This document shows positions 18,321 to 27,477 of a DNA stretch of 44,727 bases, piece after piece. Within the stretch, counting starts at the first letter, position 1. Every line of letters begins with the position of its first letter. The notes under the pieces were generated by a model that saw only the letters and a list, made by a program, of their open reading frames with translations, made no database searches and had not been told where the DNA came from. Origin of the DNA: Bacillota bacterium (GTDB lineage Bacteria > Bacillota > DTU025); assembly GCA_019136685.1 (NCBI GenBank), contig JAGVTS010000065.1, positions 1 to 44,727 on the forward strand, read 5' to 3'. The translations under genes and the position numbers were made by a program.

Positions 18321-21300
18321 TTGAACATAGCTGAATACTCAGTGCGCAGGCCGATAACGGTGACGATAGTTGTCGCGGCATGCCTGCTTTTTGGCTTCCT
18401 GTCGCTCGGCAGGATCGGCCTAGACCTTCTACCACAGATGAACCTTCCAATGGCGGTAGTCGTCACAGTATATCCTAACGCTGATCCCGAGACGGTTGAC
18501 AGCCTTATCACTCTGCCTGTCGAGCGTTCTCTCAAGTCGGCCCGGAATATCAAATCAGTTACCTCTACTAGTATGGAGAATGTCTCAGTCAGCCTGGCCG
18601 AGTTCAACTGGGGGGCGGATCTCGGTTCTCTGCAGGAGGATATCCGTACCGGCATTGACGGGATCAGATACCAGCTTCCCGAAGGCGTTCAGGACCCCAT
18701 AGTGAGCCTCATCGACCTATCGCAGCTTCCGCTGATGATGCTCACAGTGGGCGCGCAGGGAGACCTGGGCGAGGTAACCCGAATCGCTCGAGAGGTTGTC
18801 AAACCTGAGATCGAGCGAGTTGACGGCGTGGCCGGCGTCTCCATCAGCGGAGGGGCCGACCGGGTGATTTCCGTAGAATACGACCATGAGAAGCTGGCGG
18901 AAACAGGGCTCAGTCCGCTTCTGCTTCAGCAGCTCATCTCGCTGCAGAATCTGTCGGTGCCGGCAGGCGTCGTGGTCGACGATGGGGTGCGCTATCAGAC
19001 CCGGGTGGGCGCCAAGTTCCAGTCGGCGGAGGAGATCGCGTCGCTCACCATCGGGATGAATACCAAGCGGAGCGAATCCGAGTCGGGCCAGTCGCCGCTG
19101 GGCGGGCTCATGGGCCTGTCGTTTCTGATGCCGTCTTTCCTGACGACCATTGGAGATGTGGCCCATGTAGAGGAGAAGTTCCAGAAGACTGAAGGCTATG
19201 CTCGGGTGGACGGCAATTCTTCTGTGATGTTGCTTGTGTACAAGCAGTCCGGTCAGAACACGGTCACTACGGCCAGGCGCGTCAACCGGGCTTTGGACAA
19301 GCTCGCCAGCGACCGCAGCGACATCTCGGTGGCGCACGTGTTCGATCAATCCACGTACATCACGAGGTCCATCAGTAGCCTCGCGAATAATCTGGTCATC
19401 GGCGCGGTGCTCGCTATTGTCGTGCTCTACATCTTCCTTCGTCATGTGGGGAGCACTCTTGTCGTCGCAGTCTCGATTCCGCTGTCAGTTGTGTTTGCGT
19501 TCGTGTTGATGTACGCATGGAAGCTTAGCATCAACCTGATGACCCTGGGCGGGCTGGCGTTGGGTGTAGGCATGCTTGTGGATAACTCCATTGTGGTGCT
19601 GGAGAGCATCTACAGGCGTCAAGAGCTCGGCGATCCACCCATGACCGCGGCCGTGAACGGCACCCGCGAAGTCGGAGCCGCCATTGTCAGCTCCACCATG
19701 ACTACCGTCGCAGTTTTTGTCCCCGTCGTGTTCATAGAAGGCATGGTGGGCACAATCTTCCGCGACCTGGCCATGACCGTTACCTTCTCCCTTCTGGCAT
19801 CGCTGGCCGTTGCTCTTACGGTGGTTCCTCTCCTCGCCAGCGGATTGGTGCGCTTGCGCGGCAGGGCAGCGTCGAGGGACTCAGCATCAGCGCCTGGGCG
19901 GTTCCGCGGTCGAAGCCGCCAGGCGTTGATCAACCGCTACGAACAGGCGCTCACGTGGGCTATGCGCAACCGGTGGCCTGTTCTTGCTGTCGTGGGGGCG
20001 GCTGTAGTAGCGGCTGTGGCAATCTATCCGAGTCTTGGCGTGGAGCTGTTCAAGGATATGGACATGGCACGGGTCGACGTGAGTCTTCACATGCCGGCTG
20101 GGACGCCCACGGGTGTCACAAATGAGGTTTCGATGCTGCTCGAGGGGAAGCTCATGGAGATGCCCGGGCTAGAGCATGTCACAGCCGAGGTGGGCTCCAC
20201 GGGAGGCGATGATTTTCTGTCTATGGCGGCCAATGCTGGGTCCAATTCGGCCACCATAAGCGTCGCGTTGCGCCGCGAAGGCCCTGTTCAGACCCCGGTC
20301 GCTAAAGCCGCCGACTTCATTCGCGCAGCTATTGCCGAAGTGCAAGAAGAATACCCAGAACTTGAGTGTACGGTAGATACCAGCGGGTACGGCTCGCTCA
20401 CAGGCGGACAGATTGACCTGTTTGGCAGCAAGGTTACCCTTGAGATAATGGGCTCGGACTCAAGGGAGTTGGCGGAGTACTCATCCGAAGTGGCCAAGCG
20501 ACTGCGCGAGGCGCCTGAGATCGTGGAAGTGTCGTCATCGGCTCAGGATCTGCAGCCCGTGATCTTGCTCAGTGTGAATCCCACTCGCGCCCTGATGGGG
20601 TCGATGACGGTAGGACAGGTCGGGCTGGGGGTACGCACTGCCATGTTGGGTACCACGGTGACGTATGTGGAGCGCGCCGGTGAACTGATTCCAGTCGTTG
20701 TTAAGCCCGCGAGCGAGGGGATTCCTACGCTCGAATCGGTGCTGGATATGCCGATAAGCTCATCTTTGGGAGCCTCCAGTATTATGCAGGGTGCCAGCCA
20801 AATGGGAAGCAATGCCTCGGCAGCTGCTCGCGCGTCCGGCGCAGGCTCCTCGTCGCTCCTTGCTCCGCCCACAGAGGTCCTGGTGGGACGGGTGGCGACG
20901 CCTCATGTGATCGAGGGGCCGATGACCATATACAGGCGCAACGGCCGGCAGTATGTCAAGATCGGCGTCGCGTTCCGGGGCATGAAGTTTTCGCACGCCG
21001 GTGATCTGGTACTTGCTGCCGCCCGCGAGGTGGAGGCGCCTCCAGGTGTTGACTTGGTGCTCGGGGGCGCTACAAGGGCTATTGAAGAGGCCATGTCCGA
21101 ACTAACGCTCGCCCTATGGCTGGCCGCAGCGCTGGTCTACATGGTGATGGCTGTGCAGTACGAGTCACTCTTGTATCCGCTCATCATAATGTTTACGATG
21201 CCGCTCGCCGCCATCGGCGCTATTGTACTTCTTGCCATGGCAGGAGAGAGCATCAGTGTGACAGCGATAATCGGGCTTATCGTGCTTGCCGGCGTAGTAG

Positions 21301-21611
21301 TCAACAACGGTATCGTGATGGTGGATTTCATCAACCAACTCAAAGCGACAGGCATGAAGACGCCGGAAGCAGTGCGCAAGGCGAGCCTTGCGCGACTGCG
21401 TCCTATCCTCATGACTGCGCTCACTACGATTCTTGGCCTGGTCCCTCTGGCAATAGGGCGAGGCGCGGGTTCCGAGATGGAGCGTCCGCTGGCGCTGACT
21501 GTCATCGGGGGGCTCACCACCGCCACATTCTTGACACTGTTCATAATCCCCATCATCTATGAGCTCATAGACGAGGCTGGACATAGGCTGAGTCACAGGG
21601 GGGTGCATTGA
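18321..21611 (+). CDS. RND-family transporter (HAE1/AcrB-like)
   Basis: A 1096-residue inner-membrane transporter. The start MNIAEYSVRRPITVTI and the pattern of one membrane helix, a large periplasmic loop (about 35-335), six helices (about 340-550), a second loop and a final helix group match the RND superfamily, with proton-driven export from membrane or periplasm. Motif GLALGVGMLVDNSIVVLE near residue 413 includes the intramembrane acidic residue. TTG 18321 follows GGGGGGAA. No membrane-fusion protein or TolC gene is adjacent; instead a LolA-like protein precedes it and a beta-barrel gene begins on the next base after the stop. Confidence 0.93.
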   Translation: MNIAEYSVRRPITVTIVVAACLLFGFLSLGRIGLDLLPQMNLPMAVVVTVYPNADPETVDSLITLPVERSLKSARNIKSVTSTSMENVSVSLAEFNWGADLGSLQEDIRTGIDGIRYQLPEGVQDPIVSLIDLSQLPLMMLTVGAQGDLGEVTRIAREVVKPEIERVDGVAGVSISGGADRVISVEYDHEKLAETGLSPLLLQQLISLQNLSVPAGVVVDDGVRYQTRVGAKFQSAEEIASLTIGMNTKRSESESGQSPLGGLMGLSFLMPSFLTTIGDVAHVEEKFQKTEGYARVDGNSSVMLLVYKQSGQNTVTTARRVNRALDKLASDRSDISVAHVFDQSTYITRSISSLANNLVIGAVLAIVVLYIFLRHVGSTLVVAVSIPLSVVFAFVLMYAWKLSINLMTLGGLALGVGMLVDNSIVVLESIYRRQELGDPPMTAAVNGTREVGAAIVSSTMTTVAVFVPVVFIEGMVGTIFRDLAMTVTFSLLASLAVALTVVPLLASGLVRLRGRAASRDSASAPGRFRGRSRQALINRYEQALTWAMRNRWPVLAVVGAAVVAAVAIYPSLGVELFKDMDMARVDVSLHMPAGTPTGVTNEVSMLLEGKLMEMPGLEHVTAEVGSTGGDDFLSMAANAGSNSATISVALRREGPVQTPVAKAADFIRAAIAEVQEEYPELECTVDTSGYGSLTGGQIDLFGSKVTLEIMGSDSRELAEYSSEVAKRLREAPEIVEVSSSAQDLQPVILLSVNPTRALMGSMTVGQVGLGVRTAMLGTTVTYVERAGELIPVVVKPASEGIPTLESVLDMPISSSLGASSIMQGASQMGSNASAAARASGAGSSSLLAPPTEVLVGRVATPHVIEGPMTIYRRNGRQYVKIGVAFRGMKFSHAGDLVLAAAREVEAPPGVDLVLGGATRAIEEAMSELTLALWLAAALVYMVMAVQYESLLYPLIIMFTMPLAAIGAIVLLAMAGESISVTAIIGLIVLAGVVVNNGIVMVDFINQLKATGMKTPEAVRKASLARLRPILMTALTTILGLVPLAIGRGAGSEMERPLALTVIGGLTTATFLTLFIIPIIYELIDEAGHRLSHRGVH

Positions 21612-22667
21612 ATGAAGCGCCGCGGAATGATCACGATCGCCGCACTGGTGGCGCTGGTTCTGGCGATTGCCTCGCAGGGTGCGAGCGCGTCTTCGATCGC
21701 TGTGGTAGAGGGTACCCCGGTGTTTTTTGGGGGGCTTTCGCTCTCGCATCTGCATGAGCAGCCGATGCAGGTGAGGCTTGATTGGATAGGTCTTGCGTCG
21801 GACTTGGGGTGGAAGGGGGCTACATTCCGCGTAGGCGGCGCCGTGAACCCCCGAATACCTCAGCTTGATGAGGCGGCTACATCTTACACTTTCGGGCTGG
21901 GAGCGGAGATGGCTCGGATTTTCAGCATCATGGCAGCGGTAGAGGGTTCCGCTATGGCCTTCGTCCAGGACTCGGGCAACGGGGCGATTCTTGCCCTTGC
22001 CGGCCGGGCCACTGGGGCAACAGCCCGTATAGGAGTGACGGCCGATTTCGGAGTGGTACCCGCGGGATTCGATACATGCCCTGCGCGCCTCATCGGCCAG
22101 GACTACTGGGTTGAGGAAACGGGACGGGATGTGACCGGCAAGGGCTGGGTCGACCTTACCGCCGCCCTGCAGAGCACAAGGACGCGGGCTGACTCAGTCC
22201 GCCTGGCATACATGCGGTCGCTGGGCACCGATGAATGGCGCGGCGATATCGGCTACAATTCTAAGTACAGTCCCGGGGGCACAGGAGTATCAATAATGCT
22301 CTACTCAGGCCTAGCATTCGGAGGACCCTCCATTATGCTCAACTCGAAGCTCTCGTTCAGAGCCGACGTAACTGACAACTCCGGAGCTGAGATAGGCCTG
22401 GTGGCCCAGACGGGCGGCGGATCGGAGCATGCCTGGATATCCGGAACTGGATGGATGGCGCTGGGCAACCGAGGCAATCTCAAGGTAGCTGTGTGTGCCC
22501 CGATTTTGGGGCAGGGAGAGTATGGGGGTCCCGAGCTGTTCAGGCCTATCGATTCGTCTGCGATCAGCCTCGGGTTCGAGTTCAACCAGGGCTTTCTCTC
22601 CAGCTTGCAGGCGAGATATGGCCTGAAGACCAAAGTACTTGGCCTGGAGGTTGCGTCGCGGTTCTAG
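21612..22667 (+). CDS. Secreted predicted outer-membrane beta-barrel protein
   Basis: A 351-residue protein with a signal peptide (MKRRG, hydrophobic core, cleavage near ASA-SS). The mature part is rich in alternating hydrophobic and polar residues and glycine, and ends in EVASRF; a terminal phenylalanine is the usual insertion signal of outer-membrane barrels. I recognise no named family. Its ATG directly follows the RND stop codon, so the two are coupled and probably form one envelope-spanning unit. Confidence 0.65.
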   Translation: MKRRGMITIAALVALVLAIASQGASASSIAVVEGTPVFFGGLSLSHLHEQPMQVRLDWIGLASDLGWKGATFRVGGAVNPRIPQLDEAATSYTFGLGAEMARIFSIMAAVEGSAMAFVQDSGNGAILALAGRATGATARIGVTADFGVVPAGFDTCPARLIGQDYWVEETGRDVTGKGWVDLTAALQSTRTRADSVRLAYMRSLGTDEWRGDIGYNSKYSPGGTGVSIMLYSGLAFGGPSIMLNSKLSFRADVTDNSGAEIGLVAQTGGGSEHAWISGTGWMALGNRGNLKVAVCAPILGQGEYGGPELFRPIDSSAISLGFEFNQGFLSSLQARYGLKTKVLGLEVASRF

Positions 22668-22721
22668 GAGGGGGATGGTCTCCTGCCGCCGGCTGCTGGG
22701 AGTCTGCATGGAGGAGCAGTA

Positions 22722-24230
22722 ATGCAAGATAAGTCTGACAGCGATATTGCCGACATCTCGTGTACTCTGCCGGCTGGCTGTGGAGGGGTGTCGGTCGAGG
22801 AAGTGGTAACCCGGCCCACGCCGGAGCGCAAGTCCGAAGATACAGCATCTCAGTCAATCGGGGCCTTCGCTGGAGTTGACTTTGACGAGATCATGGCGCA
22901 TCCAGATGCGATGCGCAAGACTATATACCTTCTGGCGTGGCCTGTGATCGCAGAGTTGGTTCTGCAGACCGTAACCCAGATGGCCGACATGATCATGGTG
23001 GGGCGGCTGGGAGCGGCCTGCGTTGCCGCGGTGGGCCTGTCCAACCAACCGCTCCACATAGCGCAGGGGTTCTTCATGGGCATCAGTGTCGGAACGACGG
23101 CCCTGGTTGCCCGTTTCATAGGGGCAGGCGACAGAAAGCGTGCCAACATGGTCACAGCGCAGTCGCTTGTCCTTGCCACGATCCTCGCGGCGGCGCTGGG
23201 TACCATTGGGTTTCTGGCCACTCCTCGTCTAGTGAGATTCATGAAGGCCGGGCCTGATGTGATTCCATACGGCGAAAGTTACATGCGTACGCTCATGCCT
23301 GGCCTTTTCATGCTCGTGATCAACATGATTGCCTCCGCGTCTTTGCGGGGCGCCGGCGACACCAAGTATCCCATGAAGGTGAACATACTTCTGAATTTGT
23401 GTAACCTCTTGGGCAACTACGTGCTCATATACGGCAACCTCGGCTTTCCTGCCATGGGCGTTACAGGGGCCGCTCTGGCCACGACCATCGCTCGTGGAGT
23501 CGGCACCTTGATGCTGTTCTGGCACGTTTTCTCCGGCCGAGGAGTCGTCACGGTGCGCACCGGTCGGCGATTTCGCTTTGACTGGGGCTTGATCGGTCGC
23601 GTAGTCCGTATCGGGTTGCCTGCATCGCTGGAGCGAGTCAGCCTCAGCCTTGGCCTGGCGTTCTACGTCCGCATAGTGTCGTCGCTGGGCACTTCGGCGT
23701 ACGCTGCCCACGCCATCGCCATCAATGCGGAGGGCATCTCCTACATGCCCGGATTCGCGTTCGCCGTGTCGGCTACCACTATGGTGGGGCAGGCGCTCGG
23801 AGCTGGGCGTCCTGACGTTGCGGAGCGGGCCGGGTGGCAGTCGTGGAAGATGAGCGCGACGGTAATGGGGCTCATGGGTGCGGTGTTGTTCTTCTTCCCC
23901 GCCATGCTCGTGCGGCTGTATGTAGACGATCGGGAGATCATAGCCTTGGGCGCGAGTGTGCTTCGGATTATGGCCTGCGCCCAGGTTCCCATGTCTGCGG
24001 CCTATGTTTTTATGGGTGCGTTGCGAGGCGCAGGCGACACAAAGGCTGTTCTGTATGTGACCATGGCAAGTGTGTGGTTGGTCAGGTTCTTGCTCGCCGG
24101 GCTGTTCGTGAACGTGTTCGGATGGGGCCTGACCGGCGCGTGGTACGCCATGGCTACTGACTGGGCGATACGCGGATTGGTGTCCGCGGCTCGATTTGCG
24201 GGCGGAAAATGGAAGGAAATGAGCGTGTGA
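22722..24230 (+). CDS. MATE-family efflux transporter
   Basis: A 502-residue polytopic protein. After a hydrophilic N-terminal extension of about 65 residues come roughly twelve helices in two halves. Family marks include LAWPVIAELVLQTVTQMADM, ASLRGAGDTKYPMKVN in the first half and the matching MGALRGAGDTKAVLY in the second. MATE proteins export drugs or metabolites with sodium or proton antiport. GGAGGAG precedes the ATG. It is likely cotranscribed with the RND operon and overlaps the next gene by one base. Confidence 0.92.
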   Translation: MQDKSDSDIADISCTLPAGCGGVSVEEVVTRPTPERKSEDTASQSIGAFAGVDFDEIMAHPDAMRKTIYLLAWPVIAELVLQTVTQMADMIMVGRLGAACVAAVGLSNQPLHIAQGFFMGISVGTTALVARFIGAGDRKRANMVTAQSLVLATILAAALGTIGFLATPRLVRFMKAGPDVIPYGESYMRTLMPGLFMLVINMIASASLRGAGDTKYPMKVNILLNLCNLLGNYVLIYGNLGFPAMGVTGAALATTIARGVGTLMLFWHVFSGRGVVTVRTGRRFRFDWGLIGRVVRIGLPASLERVSLSLGLAFYVRIVSSLGTSAYAAHAIAINAEGISYMPGFAFAVSATTMVGQALGAGRPDVAERAGWQSWKMSATVMGLMGAVLFFFPAMLVRLYVDDREIIALGASVLRIMACAQVPMSAAYVFMGALRGAGDTKAVLYVTMASVWLVRFLLAGLFVNVFGWGLTGAWYAMATDWAIRGLVSAARFAGGKWKEMSV

Positions 24231-24652
24231 TGAGTATTAAGCCCAGAGCGGCACAGAGTTACATAGCGCTCCTTCTCACCATCATCGCTGTCATGGCAGG
24301 GTACATCGTGTCGAGCCGCTGCATGCCCGATGTGTGTTTCGTGGATCCGTGGCAGCTGATCGCCTTCGAACTGCTTCTGTATGTGACTGTATGTTATCTG
24401 TGGGACCGTCGATCCGGGGCTCCGGAGGCGTTCCTCAAGGCCCTGGGAATGGCTGCAGGCAGGCTCGGCCTTTCGGCGTTTGCAACCTTTGGGGTCATGA
24501 GATTCTGGCCGGGATACGCGTCCTACAGGACTGCCTTTGCCCAGGCGACTCTTGCCTCACAGCCCGTCGTGGTGATCCAGATGGCCTACACGGTGCTGCT
24601 CTTCGCCCTGCCTTTCAGGGTCCTGCGCCGACGGGACTTCATCAGCTGGTAG
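24230..24652 (+). CDS. Small membrane protein of unknown function
   Basis: A 140-residue protein with about four predicted membrane helices (around residues 13-33, 42-58, 70-95, 108-130) and a basic C-terminus RVLRRRDF. No family recognised. ATG 24230 overlaps the MATE stop (TGATG); GTG 24227 is possible. The coupling suggests a role with the exporter, such as assembly or stability. Confidence 0.6.
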   Translation: MSIKPRAAQSYIALLLTIIAVMAGYIVSSRCMPDVCFVDPWQLIAFELLLYVTVCYLWDRRSGAPEAFLKALGMAAGRLGLSAFATFGVMRFWPGYASYRTAFAQATLASQPVVVIQMAYTVLLFALPFRVLRRRDFISW

Positions 24653-24710
24653 GTCAGGCGTGTGCCTGGCGACCAGGGCGATCTTCCGGCATCTGGCTAG
24701 ATGACTAGCG

Positions 24711-24743
24711 AGAGTGGACTGGGCTCGGAGCCCAGTCCACTCT
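24711..24743. terminator. 14-bp perfect hairpin ending the envelope operon
   Basis: AGAGTGGACTGGGC and its exact complement flank the loop TCGGA. No T-run follows. It stands between the plus-strand operon and the convergent minus-strand small genes, so it may stop transcription from both sides. Confidence 0.55.
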
Positions 24744-24816
24744 GACTGCATGTCACACCGAATGTCAGTGGCGGCCGACTCGTACATGGCGGTCCGGGTC
24801 ACGAAGGACGCGCCTA

Positions 24817-24936
24817 CTAGCAGATGCCGAAGAACAAGCAGAGCACGAACCAGATCAGGAACGCAATGGCCGTAAGGACTAGTAGCCACCACAGCCACCA
24901 CGGGAGAAATAGGCACTCGGTTTTCAATTCTGCCAT
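24817..24936 (-). CDS. Tiny Trp-rich membrane protein (39 aa), copy 2
   Basis: Starts MAELKTE and consists mainly of one hydrophobic helix with a PWWLWWLL front and a LIWFVL core, ending FFGIC. GGAGGTGAG lies six bases before the ATG, and two tandem TAG stops end it. It is a clear relative of the 42-residue protein just upstream: both begin MA[DE][VL]K, have a WW cluster followed by IWF[IV]L, and end FG-x-C. I recognise no named family. Confidence 0.72.
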   Translation of the reverse strand: MAELKTECLFLPWWLWWLLVLTAIAFLIWFVLCLFFGIC

Positions 24937-24977
24937 AGGGGGCTCACCTCCGCTAAATAACTCCTATCTGCGGCCGA

Positions 24978-25106
24978 TCAGCACCAGCCGAAGATCCTGA
25001 GGATGAACCAGATCACGATTGCGATGGTAAGGAGCCAGAGCAGAATTCGGATGATCCAGTTTATCCACCAGAAGAACCCGAATTGTTCGGCCTTGACGTC
25101 TGCCAC
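24978..25106 (-). CDS. Tiny Trp-rich membrane protein (42 aa), copy 1
   Basis: Starts at GTG 25106 behind an excellent GGAGGTGAT site (25112-25120). The protein begins MADVKAEQ, continues with FFWWINW and a long hydrophobic helix containing VIWFILRI, and ends FGWC. The net design is a short polar head, a tryptophan-rich interface, one membrane helix and a C-terminal cysteine. It is paired with the 39-residue paralogue 41 bases downstream. The function is unknown; a membrane-partner peptide or sporulation peptide are guesses. Confidence 0.72.
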   Translation of the reverse strand: MADVKAEQFGFFWWINWIIRILLWLLTIAIVIWFILRIFGWC

Positions 25107-25240
25107 GGGTCATCACCTCCGTGTTTGCTGTGTTTCATGTTATGCGTCTGTCGGCAATTGCGCATATGACCGATGTCCTGACTGTGAGCGAGGAAGGCTG
25201 GAATACTCATCTGGGTGTACAGGAGGGACTGGTCCGGGAG

Positions 25241-25272
25241 ACACAAATGCAGCGGGTTGATGACCCGCTGCA
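25241..25272 (-). terminator. Terminator after the tRNA-Arg genes
   Basis: TGCAGCGGGT (25248-25257) and ACCCGCTGCA (25263-25272) form a perfect 10-base stem. On the minus strand it is followed by TTTGTGT. Confidence 0.7.
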
Positions 25273-25294
25273 CACGTTAAGCTATCTGTATGAA

Positions 25295-25370
25295 TGGTGG
25301 CCCTGGCAGGAATCGAACCTGCGGCCAATGGTTTAGGAAACCACTGCTCTATCCCCTGAGCTACAGGGCC
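25295..25370 (-). tRNA. tRNA-Arg (anticodon CCT)
   Basis: A 76-base cloverleaf on the minus strand. Anticodon stem GTGGT/ACCAT holds loop TTCCTAA, anticodon CCT, reading AGG. Acceptor GGCCCTG pairs with CAGGGCC and CCA is encoded. Confidence 0.95.
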
Positions 25371-25387
25371 ACACTAGGTATCGAAAG

Positions 25388-25463
25388 TGGCGCGCCCGGC
25401 AGGATTCGAACCTGCGGCCTGCGGATTCGTAGTCCGTCACTCTATCCACTGAGCTACGGGCGC
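25388..25463 (-). tRNA. tRNA-Arg (anticodon ACG)
   Basis: A 76-base cloverleaf on the minus strand with loop CTACGAA, anticodon ACG. The first base is normally edited to inosine by TadA, whose gene is also in this window. Acceptor GCGCCCG pairs with CGGGCGC and CCA is encoded. It is the first gene of a two-tRNA transcript. Confidence 0.95.
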
Positions 25464-25480
25464 ATTAATCTTGCCTCGTC

Positions 25481-25510
25481 ATTATAGCACGCCCGCTCCG
25501 CAGGCGTCAA
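25481..25510 (-). promoter_or_regulatory. Promoter for the tRNA-Arg pair
   Basis: On the minus strand TTGACG (25510-25505) and a perfect TATAAT (25486-25481) are 18 bases apart, 17 bases before the tRNA. Confidence 0.75.
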
Positions 25511-25565
25511 TGAACCCAATTTGCTCGTTTGCCATGCTATCACGCGATGGGATAGTGTGAGGATG

Positions 25566-25594
25566 TTGTGAGATCCTGCATGTTAGGCTATCAT
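25566..25594 (+). promoter_or_regulatory. Probable promoter for pgcA
   Basis: TTGTGA (25566-25571) and TATCAT (25589-25594), 17 bases apart, 44 bases before the start codon. Confidence 0.55.
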
Positions 25595-25638
25595 CATGAT
25601 GACGCGGCTAGTGACGCACGCTGTGGGGAGGGTATCTC

Positions 25639-27375
25639 ATGGACTACATGGCGGTTTTCGAACGATGGCGCAGTGCTGCGGCAACGCTGGATGAACCTAG
25701 CCGGCAGGAACTGGACCGCATATCCTTTGATGTACGTGAAATCGAAGAGAGGTTTGGCCAGGACCTTGCTTTCGGCACCGGGGGAATGCGGGGTAAGCTC
25801 GGGGTAGGTACGGGGAGGATGAACCGGTACACGGTCCGACGCGCTACGCATGGTTACGCTGCCTACCTGCTGGCGTGCGTGCCGGGAGCTCGCGAGGCGG
25901 GTGTAGTGATAGCCCGCGATCCGCGCCGTGGTTCCACCGAGTTCGCCGATGAAACAGCGCGCGTGCTCGCATCGCATGGGATTCGTGTATGGCTTTTCGA
26001 TGACATACGCCCAACGCCGTTGCTGTCGTACGCCGTGCGGGAGCTCGCCGCGGCAGGCGGCATAGTCATCACCGCGAGCCACAACCCTCCTGAGTACAAC
26101 GGCTACAAGGCATACGATCCCAACGGGGTGCAGTTGCTACCGGACGCGGCGGAAGAGGTAGCGGACCGGGCACGAGCGGTAGACGACTACCTTTCGCCTC
26201 CGGGCGAGGTCATGGCGCCTGTGGAGTACGTAGATGCGGGCATTGATGAATCGTACGTTCGTCGCGTGCTTGATCTAGTCGACGAGACTGTTCTCGCCCT
26301 TGTGCCGCGCGAGGCGCGGACATCTTTCGGTTTGATCTATACACCTCTACATGGCACAGGACATGTGTTTGTCCCGCATGTCCTGCGCGAACTGGGGTTC
26401 GAGTCTGCGCAGGTGGTGGCGGAGCAATCTGTGCCGGACGGCGCCTTCCCTACGGTGACGTACCCCAACCCCGAAGACCCCGGCGCTTTCGAGATGGCGA
26501 TTGCCCAGGCACAAGATGTGGCAGAGGCCAGGCCTGAGATCATCCTGGCCACTGATCCGGACTGCGACCGGGTCGGCGTAGCCGTATGGGACCGAGCTGC
26601 GGAACGCTACCGCGTGCTCACCGGGAACCAGACAGGCGTGCTGCTTGCCGACTTCCTGATCGAGAGTGCCCGCGCGTCCGGCCAGGACCTCTCCGGGTGC
26701 GCCATCATCAAGACCATAGTCAGCACCGAGATGGCAACTGCAATAGCCGCCGCCGCCGGGGTCAGAGTAATCGACACGCTAACGGGGTTCAAGTACATAG
26801 GGGAGCAGATAGGCGAGATAGAGCGTGCCGGCGGTTGCTTCCTGCTTGGGTTCGAGGAGAGCTGCGGGTATCTTGCGGGCGCCTTCGTACGTGACAAGGA
26901 TGCAGTGATAGCGTCCGCCCTGATAGCATGCGCCGCGGTGCGCCAGCGCCTGCGAGGCAGAACCCTCCTCGAGCGCCTGGACGAGCTGTTTCGCGAGTAC
27001 GGCTACTTCCACGAGCGCCTGATATCCGTGGCGATTGCTGCGTCTATCGGAGCCGGCGAGGCGATGGAGTCTTTGCGATGCGATACTCCCGACTCTGTAG
27101 GCGGTTTTCCAGTTTCGGATGTACACGACTACCTGACCGGATGGACCAAGAGGCGTGGCACGGGCGTCCGGGTGCCTATCGACCTGCCGCGCGAGAACTG
27201 CATACAGCTGATATTGACCGAGTGCGGGAAGGTGACGCTTAGGCCTTCCGGAACGGAACCTAAGCTCAAGTTGTATATCGCAGTTCGGGCAGACTCCGCT
27301 GACGAGGCCGCGGCACGGGCCGACGCGATTGAGTCCGCCACCCGGCGTCTGCTGCCGATCGCTCCCGAGCGGTAG
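25639..27375 (+). CDS. pgcA: Phosphoglucomutase / phosphomannomutase
   Basis: This enzyme moves phosphate between C1 and C6 of glucose or mannose and supplies glucose-1-phosphate for envelope sugars. The 578-residue protein has the phosphoserine loop TASHNPPEYNG with S147, the metal loop DPDCDR near 300, the sugar loop GFEESCGYL near 410, and the phosphate loop RPSGTEPK near 535. The length matches the Firmicutes PgcA type. A GGGAGG site precedes ATG 25639. The gene stands alone between its own promoter and a terminator. Confidence 0.93.
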   Translation: MDYMAVFERWRSAAATLDEPSRQELDRISFDVREIEERFGQDLAFGTGGMRGKLGVGTGRMNRYTVRRATHGYAAYLLACVPGAREAGVVIARDPRRGSTEFADETARVLASHGIRVWLFDDIRPTPLLSYAVRELAAAGGIVITASHNPPEYNGYKAYDPNGVQLLPDAAEEVADRARAVDDYLSPPGEVMAPVEYVDAGIDESYVRRVLDLVDETVLALVPREARTSFGLIYTPLHGTGHVFVPHVLRELGFESAQVVAEQSVPDGAFPTVTYPNPEDPGAFEMAIAQAQDVAEARPEIILATDPDCDRVGVAVWDRAAERYRVLTGNQTGVLLADFLIESARASGQDLSGCAIIKTIVSTEMATAIAAAAGVRVIDTLTGFKYIGEQIGEIERAGGCFLLGFEESCGYLAGAFVRDKDAVIASALIACAAVRQRLRGRTLLERLDELFREYGYFHERLISVAIAASIGAGEAMESLRCDTPDSVGGFPVSDVHDYLTGWTKRRGTGVRVPIDLPRENCIQLILTECGKVTLRPSGTEPKLKLYIAVRADSADEAAARADAIESATRRLLPIAPER

Positions 27376-27399
27376 AAATGCCTGGGCTTGCATAACTAT

Positions 27400-27434
27400 C
27401 CCCTGGCCGCTGCGTAGCGCAGCCAGGGGTGTTT
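27400..27434 (+). terminator. Terminator after pgcA
   Basis: CCCCTG/CAGGGG with inner GCTGCG/CGCAGC, a TAG loop and a short bulge on the 5' side, followed by TGTTT. Confidence 0.65.
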
Positions 27435-27477
27435 ACATCATCGTACGAACGATTGCAGCAGCAGTCGTCCGCCGGCG

